From Macrostomum hystrix (Eukaryota; Platyhelminthes; Macrostomidae): 64,000 nucleotides of DNA. A model generated the notes under the pieces. That model saw only the letters and a program-made list of their open reading frames with translations, was not told the DNA's origin and did not search any database. The position numbers and the translations under genes were made by a program. The stretch is from NCBI GenBank assembly GCA_950097015.1, contig CATNEN010000008.1:1178001-1242000 (forward strand), read 5' to 3'. Of this stretch, positions 42,101-53,403 are shown piece after piece (position 1 is the stretch's first letter; every line of letters begins with the position of its first letter).

Positions 42101-45100
42101 AAGATTCATGACGAGCCTGAGCACCTGAAAGAGAAGGCTCATGACGAGCCGGTTCACGTCGAAGAGAAGGTTCATCACGAGTCTGAGCACCTGAAAGAGA
42201 AGGTTTCTGACGAAGAGAAGGTTCATGAAGAGCTGGTTCATGTCGAAGAGACGATTCCTGATGAGCCTGAGCGTCTGGAAGAGAATGTTTATGACGAGCC
42301 AGTTCACGTCGAAGAGAAGGTTCATGACGAGCCGGTTCACGTCGAAGAGAAGGTTCATGAAGAGCTGGTTCATGTCGATGAGAAGGTTCATCGAGATTCT
42401 GAGCACCTTGAAGAGAAGGTTCATGACGAGTTAAAGCACGTAGAAGAGAAGGTACATAACAAGCCAGCTTATGTCGAAAACAAGGCTGATAATGTGCCGG
42501 TTCATGTCGAAGAGAAGGTTTATGAGGAACCTGAGCAGCTGGAAGAGAAGGTTCATGACGACCCGGTTCACGTCGAAGAGAAGGTTCATGAAGAGCTGGT
42601 TCATGTCGAAGAGAAGGTTCATGACGAGCCAAAACACGTCGAAGAGAAGGTTCATGAAGAGCTGGTTCATGTCGAAGAGAAGATTCATGATGAGCCAATT
42701 CACGTCAAACAAAAGGTTCATGACGAGTCGGCTTATGTCGGAGAAAAGGTTCATGACGAGCCGGTTAACGTTGAAGAGAAGTTTCATGACGAGCCAAAGC
42801 ACGTCGAAGAAAAGGTTCATGACGAGTCGGCTTATGTCGAAGAAAAGGGTCATGACGAGCTGGTTCACGTCGAAGAAAAGGTTCATGGCGAGCCTGAGCA
42901 CCTTGAAGAGAAGGTTCATGACGAGTCGGCTTATGTCGGAGAAAAGGTTCATGACGAGCCGGTTAACGTTGAAGAGAAGTTTCATGACGAGCCAAAGCAC
43001 ATCGAAGAGAAGTTTCATGACGAGCCAAAGCACGTCGAAGAGAAGTTTCATGACGAGCCAAAGCACGTCGAAGAGAAGTTTCATGACGAGCCAAAGCACG
43101 TCGAAGAGAAGGTTCATGACGAGCCAAAGCACGTCGAAGAGAAGGTTCATGACGAGCCAAAGCAAGTGGAAATGAAGGTTTATGACGAGCCGGTTCACGT
43201 CGAAGAAAAGGTTCATGGCGAGCCTGAGCAAATTGAAGAGAAGTTTCACGACGAGCCAAAGCACGTCGAAGAGAAGGTTCATAACGAGCCAAAGCAAGTG
43301 GAAATGAAGGTTTATGACGAGCCGGTTCACGTCGAAGAAAAGGTTCGTGGCGAGCCTGAGCACGTCGAAGAGAAGGTTCATGACGAGCCAAAGCAAGTGG
43401 AAATGAAGGTTCATGACGAGTCGGCTTATGTCGAAGAAAAGGTTCATGACGAGTCGGCTTATGTCGAAGAAAAGGGTCATGACGAGCCGGTTCACTTCGA
43501 AGAGAAGGTTCATGACGAGCCTGAGCACGTCGAAGAGAAAGTTCATGACGAGCCGGTTCACGTCGAAGAGAAGGTTCATGATGAGCCAATTCACGTCAAA
43601 CAAAAGGTTCATGACGAGTCGGCTTATGTCGGAGAAAAGGTTCATGACGAGCCGGTTAACGTTGAAGAGAAGTTTCATGACGAGCCAAAGCACGTCGAAG
43701 AGAAGGTTCATGACGAGCCGGTTCACGTCGAAGAAAAGGTTCATGACGAGTCGGCTTATGTCGAAGAAAAGGGTCATGACGAGCTGGTTCACGTCGAAGA
43801 AAAGGTTCATGGCGAGCCTGAGCACCTTGAAGAGAAGGTTCATGACGAGCCAAAACACGTCGAAGAGAAGATTCATGACGAGCCTGAGCACGTCGAAGAG
43901 AAGGTTCATGACGAGTCGGCTTATGTCGGCGAAAAGGTTCATGACGAGCTGGTTCACGTCGAAGAGAAGGTTCATGACGAGCTGGTTCACGTCGAAGAGA
44001 AGGTTCATGACGAGCCTGAGCACGTCGAAGAGAAGGTTCATGACGAGCCAAAACACGTCGAAGAAAATGTTCATGACGAGTCGGCTTATGTCGGCGAAAA
44101 GGTTCATGACGAGCCGGTTTACGTCGAAGAAAAGGTTCATGGCGAGCCTGAGCACATTGAAGAGAAGTTTCATGACGAGCCAAAGCACGTCGAAGAGAAG
44201 GTTCATAACGAGCCAAAGCAAATGGAAATGAAGGTTTATGACGAGCCGGTTCACGTCGAAGAAAAGGTTCAGGGCGAGCCTGAGCACCTTGAAGCGAAGG
44301 TTCATGACGAGCCAAAACACGTCGAAGAGAAGGTTCATGACGAGCCAAAGCAAATGGAAATGAAGGTTCATGACGAGCCAAAACACGTCGAAGAGAAGAT
44401 TCATGACGAGCCTGAGCACGTCGAAGAGAAGGTTCATGACGAGTCGGCTTATGTCGGCGAAAAGGTTCATGACGAGCTGGTTCACGTCGAAGAGAAGGTT
44501 CATGACGAGCTGGTTCACGTCGAAGAGAAGGTTCATGACGAGCCTGAGCACGTCGAAGAGAAGGTTCATGACGAGCCAAAACACGTCGAAGAAAATGTTC
44601 ATGACGAGTCGGCTTATGTCGGCGAAAAGGTTCATGACGAGCCGGTTTACGTCGAAGAAAAGGTTCATGGCGAGCCTGAGCACATTGAAGAGAAGTTTCA
44701 TGACGAGCCAAAGCACGTCGAAGAGAAGGTTCATAACGAGCCAAAGCAAATGGAAATGAAGGTTTATGACGAGCCGGTTCACGTCGAAGAAAAGGTTCAG
44801 GGCGAGCCTGAGCACCTTGAAGCGAAGGTTCATGACGAGCCAAAACACGTCGAAGAGAAGGTTCATGACGAGCCAAAGCAAATGGAAATGAAGGTTCATG
44901 ACGAGCCAAAACACGTCGAAGAGAAGATTCATGACGAGCCTGAGCACGTCGAAGAGAAGGTTCATGACGAGTCGGCTTATGTCGGCGAAAAGGTTCATGA
45001 CGAGCTGGTTCACGTCGAAGAGAAGGTTCATGACGAGCCTGAGCACGTCGAAGAGAAGGTTCATGACGAGCCAAAACTCGTCGAAGAGAAGGTTCATGAC

Positions 45101-48100
45101 GAGCCTGAGCACGTCGAAGAGAAGGTTCATGACGAGCCAAAACACGTCGAAGAAAATGTTCATGACGAGTCGGCTTATGTCGGCGAAAAGGTTCATGACG
45201 AGCCAAAGCAAATGGAAATGAAGGTTCATGACGAGCCAAAACACGTCGAAGAGAAGGTTCATGACGAGCCTGAGCACGTCGAAGAGAAGGTTCATGACGA
45301 GTCGGCTTATGTCGGCGAAAAGGTTCATGACGAGCTGGTTCACGTCGAAGAGAAGGTTCATGACGAGCTGGTTCACGTCGAAGAGAAGGTTCATGACGAG
45401 CCTGAGCACGTCGAAGAGAAGGTTCATGACGAGCCAAAACTCGTCGAAGAGAAGGTTCATGACGAGCCTGAGCACGTCGAAGAGAAGGTTCATGACGAGC
45501 CAAAACACGTCGAAGAAAATGTTCATGACGAGTCGGCTTATGTCGGCGAAAAGGTTCATGACGAGCCGGTCAACGTTGAAGAGAAGTTTCATGACGAGCC
45601 AAAGCAAGTGGAAATGAAGTTTCATGACGAGCCAAAGCAAATGGAAATGAAGTTTCATGACGAGCCAAAGCAAGTGGAAATGAAGTTTCATGACGAGCCA
45701 AAGCAAGTGGAAATGAAGTTTCATGACGAGCCGGATAACATCGATGAAAAGGCTCATGATGAGCTAGAGCTCGACGAAGAGAATGTTATTGGCGAGCCAG
45801 ACTTCATCGAAAAGAACCTTTTTGACGAGCCAGAGCATGGTGGTCCAAATGATGTTAAAAACACAATTCTTGTTGAACCAGAGCAGGCTACTGAAAAAAT
45901 TCATGAGAAACAGGTGCATGTAGCAATGAAGGAGCCTGTGTACACCGATGAGGTAGAGGTGCTTCCTGTGCAACTTCGAAAGCCTGATTATTCACTAGAC
46001 AGTAGCATGCAGCATTTGGAGTCCGTTGAAGCAGATTCCTTTCAGCGGGAAAGGGCTGCAACTGAGTCGCACACAGAGTCGGATCATCGGGAGGAGAGGT
46101 CTGTTCGCTCTGAAGTTCTGATGCAGCGAGAGAGAGCTCACTTCACAAGCGAACAGTTTGTAGCCGGGTCAGTGCATAGCGTTTCATTTCGATCGGAACG
46201 AAGCAGTGCTGTAGCTACAAGAGCAGAGGAGTCTTGCAGTGTCGTTCAAAGGCAAGAGATTTTTTCACATGGGGAAACGCATGTCTCAGCAACTCGATCT
46301 GCGGAGGTGTCGGAAAGGCTTCAGTTGGTCTCAAGCAGCGCACATAAAGAAATTAGCAAGTCGTTCCATGGCGAATCGACGACAACCTTGCATGAAGAAG
46401 TTCATCAAATAACCAGAAAAGAACTGGAAGAAGTTCAGCAACCAACCTACAAAGAGCATGAAAGGTTAGAACAGCCAAAGGATGAAGAGGACGATAACCT
46501 CGGTCACCCAACCTACGCAGAACGTCAAGAGGTAGAACAACCAGAGTACAAGGAGCCTGAAGAGGTTGAACAACAAGAGTACAAGGAGCTTGAAGAATTT
46601 GAGCACCCGACCTTCAAAGACCTGGAACAGGTTCAGCAAACAACCTGCGAAAACCCTAAAGAGGTTGAACAACCAGAGTACAAAAAGCCTGAAGAAGTTG
46701 AACAACCAGAGTACAAGGAGCCTGAAGAGGTTGAACAACCAGAGTACAAGGAGCCTGAAGAGGTAGAAAAACCAGAGTACAAGGAGCCTGAAGAAGTTGA
46801 ACAACCAGAGTACAAGGAGCCTGAAGAGGTTGAACAACCAGAGTACAAGGAGCCTGAAGAGGTAGAAAAACCAGAGTACAAGGAGCCTGAAGAGGTTGAA
46901 CAACCAGAGTACAAGGAGCCTGAAGAGGTTGAACAACCAGAGTACAAAAAGCCTGAAGAAGTTGAACAACCAGAGTACAAGGAGCCTGAAGAGGTTGAAC
47001 AACCAGAGTACAAGGAGCCTGAAGAGGTAGAAAAACCAGAGTACAAGGAGCCTGAAGAGGTAGAACAACCAGAGTACAAGAAGCCTGAAGAGGTAGAACA
47101 ACCAGAGTACAAGGAGCCTGAAGAGGTAGAACAACCAGAGTACAAGAAGCCTGAAGAGGTAGAACAACCAGAGCACAGAGAGCCTGAAGAATTTGAGCCC
47201 CAAACCTTCGAAGACCTGAAACAGGTTCAGCAATCACCCTACAAAGAGCCTAAAAAGGTTGAGCAACCGCTGTACCAAAAGCCTGAAATGTTTCAGCAAC
47301 CAACCTATAAAGAGCCTCAAGAGGTTGAACAACCAGAGTACAAGGAGCCTGAAGATGTTGAACAACCAGAGTACAAGGAGCCTGAAGATGTTGAACAACC
47401 AGAGTACAAGGAGCCTGAAGATGTTGAACAACCAGAGTACAAGGAGCCTGAAGATGTTGAACAACCAGAGTACAAGGAGCCTGAAGATGTTGAACAACCA
47501 GAGTACAAGGAGCCTGAAGATGTTGAACAACCAGAGTACAAGGAGCCTGAAGATGTTGAACAACCAGAGTACAAGGAGCCTGAAGATGTTGAACAACCAG
47601 AGTACAAGGAGCCTGAAGATGTTGAACAACCAGAGTACAAGGAGCCTGAAGATTTTGAGCACCCAACCTTCAAAGACGTGGAACAGGTTCAGCTAACAAC
47701 ATACGAAGAGCCTGAAGAGGTTGAGAAACCGCAGTACCATAAGCCAGAAAAGGCTGAGCAGCCAGCCTACAAAGAGCCTGAAAATATTGACCACTCAAAG
47801 TACAAAGACCCTGAAGAGGTTGAGCTCTCGACCAACACAGAGCCTGAAGAGCTTGAACAACCTGAGTACAACGAGCCTGAAGAGGTTGAGCGACCAGTGT
47901 ACAAGGATCCTGAAGATGTTATACAATCAGAGTACAAGGAGCCTGAAGAAGTTGAACAACCAGAGTATAAGGAGCCTGAAGAGATTGAACAACCAGAGTA
48001 TAAGGAGCCTGAAGAGATTGAAAAACCAGAGTGTAAGGAGCCTGAAGAGATTGAACAACCAAAGTATAAGGAGCCTGAAGAGATTGAACAACCAGAGTAT

Positions 48101-51100
48101 AAGGAGCCTGAAGAGATTGAACAACCAGAGTGTAAGGAGCCTGAAGAGATTGAACAACCAAAGTATAAGGAGCCTGAAGAGATTGAACAACCAGAGTATA
48201 AGGAGCCTGAAGAGATTGAACAACCAGAGTATAAGGAGCCTGAAGAGATTGAACAACCAGAGTATAAGGAGCCTGAAGAGATTGAACAACCAGAGTATAA
48301 GGAGCCTGAAGAGATTGAACAACCAGAGTATAAGGAGCCTGAAGAGATTGAACAACCAGAGTGTAAGGAGCCTGAAGAGATTGAACAACCAAAGTATAAG
48401 GAGCCTGAAGAGATTGAACAACCAGAGTATAAGGAGCCTGAAGAGATTGAACAACCAGAGTATAAGGAGCCTGAAGAGATTGAAAAACCAGAGTATAAGA
48501 AGCCTGAAGAGATTGAGCCCCCAACCTTCAAAGACCTGGAACAGGTTCAGCTAACAACCTACGAAGAGCCTGAAGAGATTGAACAACCAGAGTGCAATGA
48601 GCCTGAAGATGTTGATCAGCCAAAGCACAAAGTTGTCGAGACCTACAAAGACCTGGAACGGGTTTATCAACCAGCCTACGAAGAGCGTGAAGAGCCTAAA
48701 GAACCGCAGTACAAAGAGCTTGTGCGCCCAACCTACGAAGAAACCGAGAAGCTGGTGATGCCATCATTTGAAAAGCGAACAGACACCATGGCAAGACTGG
48801 AGTTGCATGGTATTCCCAGCGAACAGGAAGCGGAATTTTTCGGAGAGTCTGTCGAGCATTTAAGGGCTCATGATGAAAAAGTACCGGAAGAGCAGGAAAT
48901 TTTTGAGTACAAAGAGACCGCAGAGACTGTGGAACCCAGCACGGTGCCCAAAACCGTAGCCACCTTCGAGCAAAGTCATCCGTCTGGAAAAGAGGACGAC
49001 TGGGTTGTTTGTGAAAGAGCGAATCAGCTGGTGGAGTCGAGTGCGATGACGGAGGAGTCGACGCTGATGTCACAGCCGGGAACTCGAGTCTATCACGGAA
49101 TTCAGGCCTTCCCGCTGGCAAAGGCAGAGGAGGATGCGGCGACCGACCTACAGAAACAGACGCAGCCGCAGCAGACGCCAAAATTTCCAGCGGCTGCGGT
49201 AAATATCGCCGCGTCGCCGGCCTCGCCCGGCTCTGGACCTCCGTCGCCGACGCCAGAGTCGTTTGACTCTGTCATTCGCCGCTCGCTACCTTCAGCTGCT
49301 GTAGTTGCAGCGTCCGAATCTTCAAAAGCTTTGTCGCAGTCACCCGAGTCTGAAGAAGAGGAAATGACAGAGAGGAAAGCAGAAGAAGGCAGACAAGAAG
49401 ACGAGAGTGATGCGGACGAAATCAGCCTCGGCGCTGGCGTTGGCTCTCCTATGAAGGATGAAGACGACCAGTTCGAAATGGAATCCGAGACTGAGGTGAG
49501 AGATCCCGATGAAGCAGACGCAATGGAGACAGCAGCGGCAGCTTTCGTGCTACCTCGCGATACATCCTCGCTGAGCCAGGATGCCTCAAGGTCGAGTGAA
49601 ATGCCGAGCTCGGGTATCAGCGTCACCGGTGGCGGCGGCGGCGCCTACGCCAGCTGCGAAGCCACCGGAATCGGAGCTTCGGCCACCACAGACGACTTCG
49701 GCAGCATCGCGGGACTGGATGATAGCGGCTTCATTCTTGTCAGGGCTGCGGAGGGCGGAGCCGATACCAGCGAAAGTGACACAGAGCAACAGCTACCCAG
49801 ACGGTACGGTATTAGAGACGACGACGCCACAGACGTGTCAATGTCTCTCGCCAGCGAGGCAGCCTCCACTCTTGCCGGGCCAGATACCATGCAGAACTCC
49901 GAGATTGATGAAGCTGAAAGCATCGGTGAAGCTGACGTTGGTGATAAAGATGTTGAAGAGGCTGCCGTTGCGCTTGATACGCCGGAGGCACTGGTGTCGG
50001 CTATGGCAACGCTGAGAGCCACCAGAGTCCAGCCCCCTTCGCCTACGCGGGAGGACGAAGAAAGCAGATTCGAAGATCATAAGTCGAGCGACTCGTTTGA
50101 AGAAGTTAGTGTGCCGACTCCATTGGAATTAGCAGTGGAGGAAGGATCAACACTAACCGACTCAGAAGTCGAGTCGGTGGCTTCTCAGCTGGTTCTGGCG
50201 GCTCTAGCAAGCGCCTACGATACGTGGGAGAAATCGCCAGAGACCATGCAGGCTGCTCCAGAGTTGGCGCCCCTAGACACGCCGGAGCTTGAGCAGCGTG
50301 CTCTGGCCGCCGAGATGTCCGCTGAGCAGCATTTAATGGAGCTCGGTGGCGAACTGCTCGAAGGAGGCGAAGCCGAAATCTTAGAATTCGAAGCTGATGA
50401 TGACGAGGTCGACGTTGCGGAGGCCGAAAAGCCCGATCCTGAGGCGGTCATTATCGATGACAGCGTCCTGTCGCCAATCATCGAGCTGAAAGAGACACCG
50501 GAGAGTTCGCCAGAGCAGCAGCAACCACAGCCGACTTCAGCGACTGTGCCGATCCCCCAGAGGCCGGCATCGCAACCGCAGAGGACCTCTCAGATTCCGC
50601 GTCCAAGTGGCGCGGTGCAAAAGATAATTGGTTTCGAGATCGAAGAGGAAATGTCGGTGGAAATTTCCGAGGCATCCAGCCTCTCGAGCCAATCGACTGT
50701 GGTGCTGCGGCACCATCAGCAGCAAGACAGATTTCCCGAACTCATGGCAGAGTCGTGCAGCTCGGACGCCACCTCGGCGCAAGATCCTCTGCTGTCTGAG
50801 CTATCCGCCTCCCGCGACTCTTTGGAGGACTACGAATTGTTGTCCTCGCCGAGTGCGGCTTCGGCTGGTTCGCCAGCTGCCGCGAGTTTGGCGGCCCCGC
50901 CTGGCCGATCAGATCCGGTGCGGCTGGCCAAGCGGCAGCAGATGGCGGCAGCATCCTCGAGCGCCGCGCCTGCTGGCAGCGGCAGTCCTGTCAGCGGCCA
51001 AGCTCGATCGGTAGACAGCCGTTCGGCCTCTTCCTCGATTCCCTCGTCTCTGTCCGAGTTCGAGCGCCTTGAGCTGGAGATTGCTCAGCAAGTGAGCAGC

Positions 51101-52091
51101 ACCGGCTCACTGAAGAAGTCCTCCTCTAGCGGCGAGGCAGCGGCCAGTACTTCCGTCGGTGGCCGCTCTGTCAGCTCCTCGCTAGTCGAGTTTGAACGGC
51201 TCGAGCGCGAATGCGAAGCTGCAGCGGCTGCTACTTCCACCGGCTCGCCAGGGGACTTCTGGCGCCAGCAGCCGCTAGACGAAAGCCCGCTGGAGGAGGA
51301 GGAAGAGGAGGATGACGACGGAGCGCGTCTAGCAGCCGACTCGAAATCTTCCTCGCTCGACGAATTCGAGCAGCTGGAGCAGTCGGCTGCCGATGAGGAG
51401 CTATTTAGTGAGGCCTCAAAGATCGCTGAAGCTTTGGAGGCCGGCCAGCTGCCGACCGTAGGCGAGATGTCACCTGAGGAAGAGTCTGCTGCGGCATCAG
51501 CGGCCGCGTCTGCGGTGAATCCGCCTTCTACTGCAGCCGCCGCATTGGTCGCAACCGGTGATAGCTATCAACGCATTCACGAGATCCTGGCACATGGCTC
51601 TTCCCAGGAGGAACGCATCGATGCAGACAGCCTGAGCGGGCACGAAGCGGCACCTGACGAAGACGCGAAAGCCAAGAATGAGGAAGAACGCCCAGTTGGA
51701 GAAGAATATGATGATGACGAAGACGATGATGACGACCTGTCCTCGGTTCGCCAGCCATCGGTACTCGCGGCGCCAGTTGCGCAACAGTCCGGTGCTGCCG
51801 CAGCCATGATGGGCGCCAGCATGACGTCATCGCTTCTGGCGCCAAGTGAAGCCGACTCGCTGTCCTCGTCCACCGATGCCGCTGCGCTGATGGCAGCCAG
51901 CATCGACAGTATCGAAGGCATGCGCAGCGAAGAGGCAGCTGGCGGAGGTGGCAGCGGCTGGGCGCTTGCCTACTCTCTGCCCAGCGAAGGCGTCCGTGTT
52001 GTACGCGAGCAGTCGGCGATGGAGGCGTCCACGGACAGTTTGGATTTGGACGCGGAGGAGGCGGCGGCAGCTGCGGGCAGGACAGGCGGTG
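39141..52091 (+). CDS. ankyrin, giant tail exon (about 13 kb)
   Basis: Acceptor ACCTGCCAG ends at 39,140 in the phase 1 needed from 38,890. The exon runs to a donor at about 52,092 (GTGCGA; GTGGTG at 52,089 is an alternative), phase 1 out. Regions: Ser/Glu-rich 39.1-40.0 kb; 18-aa EPVHFEEEEKVHDEPVHR repeats 40.05-41.17 kb; 11-aa KVHDEPVHVEE repeats 41.6-45.75 kb; non-repeat 45.75-46.4 kb (RSEVLMQRERAHFTSEQFV); 11-aa KEPEEVEQPEY repeats 46.4-48.6 kb; unique acidic Ser/Ala-rich tail 48.6-52.1 kb with three EFERLE-like motifs. Known giant ankyrins use one giant exon to extend along the cytoskeleton of axons; a similar job is inferred. Three +1 frame breaks lie at about 40.89, 41.16 and 41.38 kb; frame is regained after the third. 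The proline in each unit argues against a coiled coil. Confidence 0.9.
40048..41180 (+). repeat. coding tandem repeat, 18-aa (54-bp) unit
   Basis: About 20 units of EPVHFEEEEKVHDEPVHR, with EPEHFQEDEKVREEPVHS variants. Inside the giant exon. The 54-bp period preserves frame, but two one-base insertions (about 40,890 and 41,157) break it here. Confidence 0.95.
40885..41400 (+). other. three successive +1 frame breaks in the giant exon
   Basis: Break 1: CACTTTAAAAAAGAAAGAGA has one base more than the sibling unit CACTTTGAAGAGGAAGAGA. Break 2: GAAGAACCAAGTGCAC versus GAAGAACCAGTGCAC in siblings. Break 3: AATAAATCTTACTGAAG, where one fewer A would connect SSVN to LTEERIDEMVQL. All are single extra bases, each next to or in an A run. 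The net change is three bases, so the frame before the first and after the third is the same. Confidence 0.85.
41590..45745 (+). repeat. coding tandem repeat, 11-aa (33-bp) KVHDEPVHVEE unit
   Basis: About 125 consecutive units on a 33-bp period without a frame break. Subtypes include HDEPKHVEEKV, HDESAYVGEKV, HGEPEHLEEKV, HDEPKQVEMKV and FHDEPKHVEEK. Antisense reading yields a false 1,108-codon frame at 42,431-45,757 (Leu/Val/Met-rich). Confidence 0.97.
43843..44898 (+). repeat. two near-identical 528-bp higher-order repeats
   Basis: The block of sixteen 33-bp units starting at 43,843 recurs from 44,371 at an offset of exactly 528 bp, and a third, partial copy starts at 44,899. The encoded 176 residues of the two full copies appear identical. 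Marker units are KIHDEPEHVEE, KVQGEPEHLEA and KQMEMKV. Confidence 0.93.
46425..48625 (+). repeat. coding tandem repeat, 11-aa (33-bp) KEPEEVEQPEY unit
   Basis: About 66 units. Sub-blocks: EEVEQPEYKEP (46.5-47.2 kb), EDVEQPEYKEP (47.3-47.65 kb, ten near-identical copies) and EEIEQPEYKEP (47.95-48.5 kb). Each block is closed by a degenerate FKDLEQVQxTTYEEP unit, indicating that a larger module was amplified at least three times. Confidence 0.96.
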
Positions 52092-52473
52092 GTGCGATCT
52101 TGAACTTTTGCATTTACTTATTTGCTGTGCATGGCGTTAACTTATCTTCTATGAATTGTCATGCAGTGTGTTAGTTTTACATGTTTGCCTGTTTGCGACA
52201 TCGTGGCTGTTTGGGAAGGTTCTGCTTCTGCTCAGTTTAATTTATTTATTAAAAATTTGCTTTCGGTTCTTTCAGAAATGAGAAATTTCTGAAAAATGCG
52301 GAAAATCGTAGTAGCTTTTTAAACAATATTAATACTCGTACTACTGCTCATACTGAAGTAAGTAGGATTAAAGCTCGCATTCGAGTTTTTGACCATTGGC
52401 CATAACGCATCAAGCCAATGGGCACGAGGAAGAGAGCTTAGATTTTTTAGCAAAAACTTGCTTGAGGCTAGAG

Positions 52474-52906
52474 CTAGCCGAGCTCCAGATGAGAATACCC
52501 GGAACACCATGAGCGACTCAGTGGACGAGACGGCATCGGATGAGCGCCAGCAGCTGTTCAGGACGGAGAGCGCCGGGTCGGACAGCGACAGCGGCGAGTC
52601 GCTGTCTGAATCCGCCGACTCGACGGCCTCAGAAGAAACATCCGAAGGATCCGAATCCAACCCGGATTCCGGAGGCCTCAAAGCAGCAGCAGCAGCAGCA
52701 GCGGGACCGGCAGAGCTTCTGCCAGGGCAGACGAAGCATCACCGCCGCTGGTTGGAAGTCCGCGGCGGAGGCCTCCGACTTGGCCTCCTCAATCAGCATG
52801 GATGACGACTATGCGGTGGAAGTTGACCCCAGGGAGCACGACCACATTATCGATCGCGAGGGTCTGCGCCTGCCCGACCGGCGCGGCTGCGGGGGCGGCG
52901 GCGAGG
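52474..52906 (+). CDS. ankyrin, tail exon 3' of giant exon (frame broken)
   Basis: Acceptor GAGGCTAGAG ends at 52,473 (52,489 is an in-phase alternative); donor GTAAAC starts at 52,907. The 5' half reads SRAPDENTRNTMSDSVDETA, ERQQLFRTESAGSDSDSGES and SADSTASEETSEGSE in one frame. The 3' half reads AAEASDLASSISMDDDYAVE then DPREHDHIIDREGLRL in another. The last part connects in phase 1 to the next exon. Between the two is a CAG run (about 52,682) and a stretch that reads most naturally in the third frame (GRASARADEASPPLVG), so one or two indels are likely. No intron with GT donor fits the gap. Confidence 0.65.
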
Positions 52907-52984
52907 GTAAACCGAGCTCCGAGTGGGGATGATCGATCAGGTCCCAGCTGTTCACGAATCCCACTTCCCACTCATTGTGCTCAC

Positions 52985-53065
52985 ACTGGCGCTCGTGCTG
53001 GGGCAGATGTACATCTGCTCTGAGAATCGGTCTCATTGTCAGGCAGTCTACAAACCAAGTGGATT
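52985..53065 (-). mobile_element. short SINE fragment, minus orientation
   Basis: GCAGATGTACATCTGCTCTG and TCTCATTGTCAGGCAGTCTA match the TGTACATCTGCACTGA ... CTCATCGCCAGGCAGTGTAC blocks of other copies. No head. Confidence 0.55.
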
Positions 53066-53378
53066 CGGATAAGGATAAATATGGAACTATTTTTAGATCG
53101 AGGAAACAGAGGCTTTCAGAGGACTTCAGATTGCCTGCGATTGATTCTCGGCCGGGACAAAAAGCAGATTTAATCACTCGGAAACTAAAATTCATGATTA
53201 AGCAACAGTACAAAGACTTTGAAAATTGAAATGCATGTTGAGTGTGTCTTTGAGTATGCTTTCTCCTTTCATTTGACAATGCTTTTCCTGACAGAACAGT
53301 TTCAATTTTTTGTAATTTGCGTAATTTATAAGACTTTATTAGCCATTTCTGTTTACCTTTTAAACATCCAAATTTCAG

Positions 53379-53403
53379 GAGAAGCTGGGGAGAACTCGGC
53401 CAG
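53379..53403 (+). CDS. ankyrin, 25-bp microexon
   Basis: Acceptor CCAAATTTCAG ends at 53,378; donor GTAGGC starts at 53,404. With the incoming G it reads GEAGENSA plus AG carried forward; phase 1 in, phase 2 out, exactly linking 52,906 to 54,367. Small but phase-perfect between a recognised tail exon and a terminal exon. Confidence 0.6.

Noticed and set aside
42431-45757. Antisense 1,108-codon hydrophobic frame (repeating MNLLFDVLRLV)
   Set aside because: It is the reverse reading of the 33-bp coding repeat; the period keeps all frames open. The sense strand has the splice structure.
41411-52174. A free-standing 3,587-codon gene starting at the ATG at 41,411
   Set aside because: Its repeat motif is continuous with the VHDEPVH tract upstream, there is no promoter or intron boundary at 41.4 kb, and the frame equals that of the exon before the local breaks. 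The 3' 80 bases after about 52,091 are read-through into an intron.
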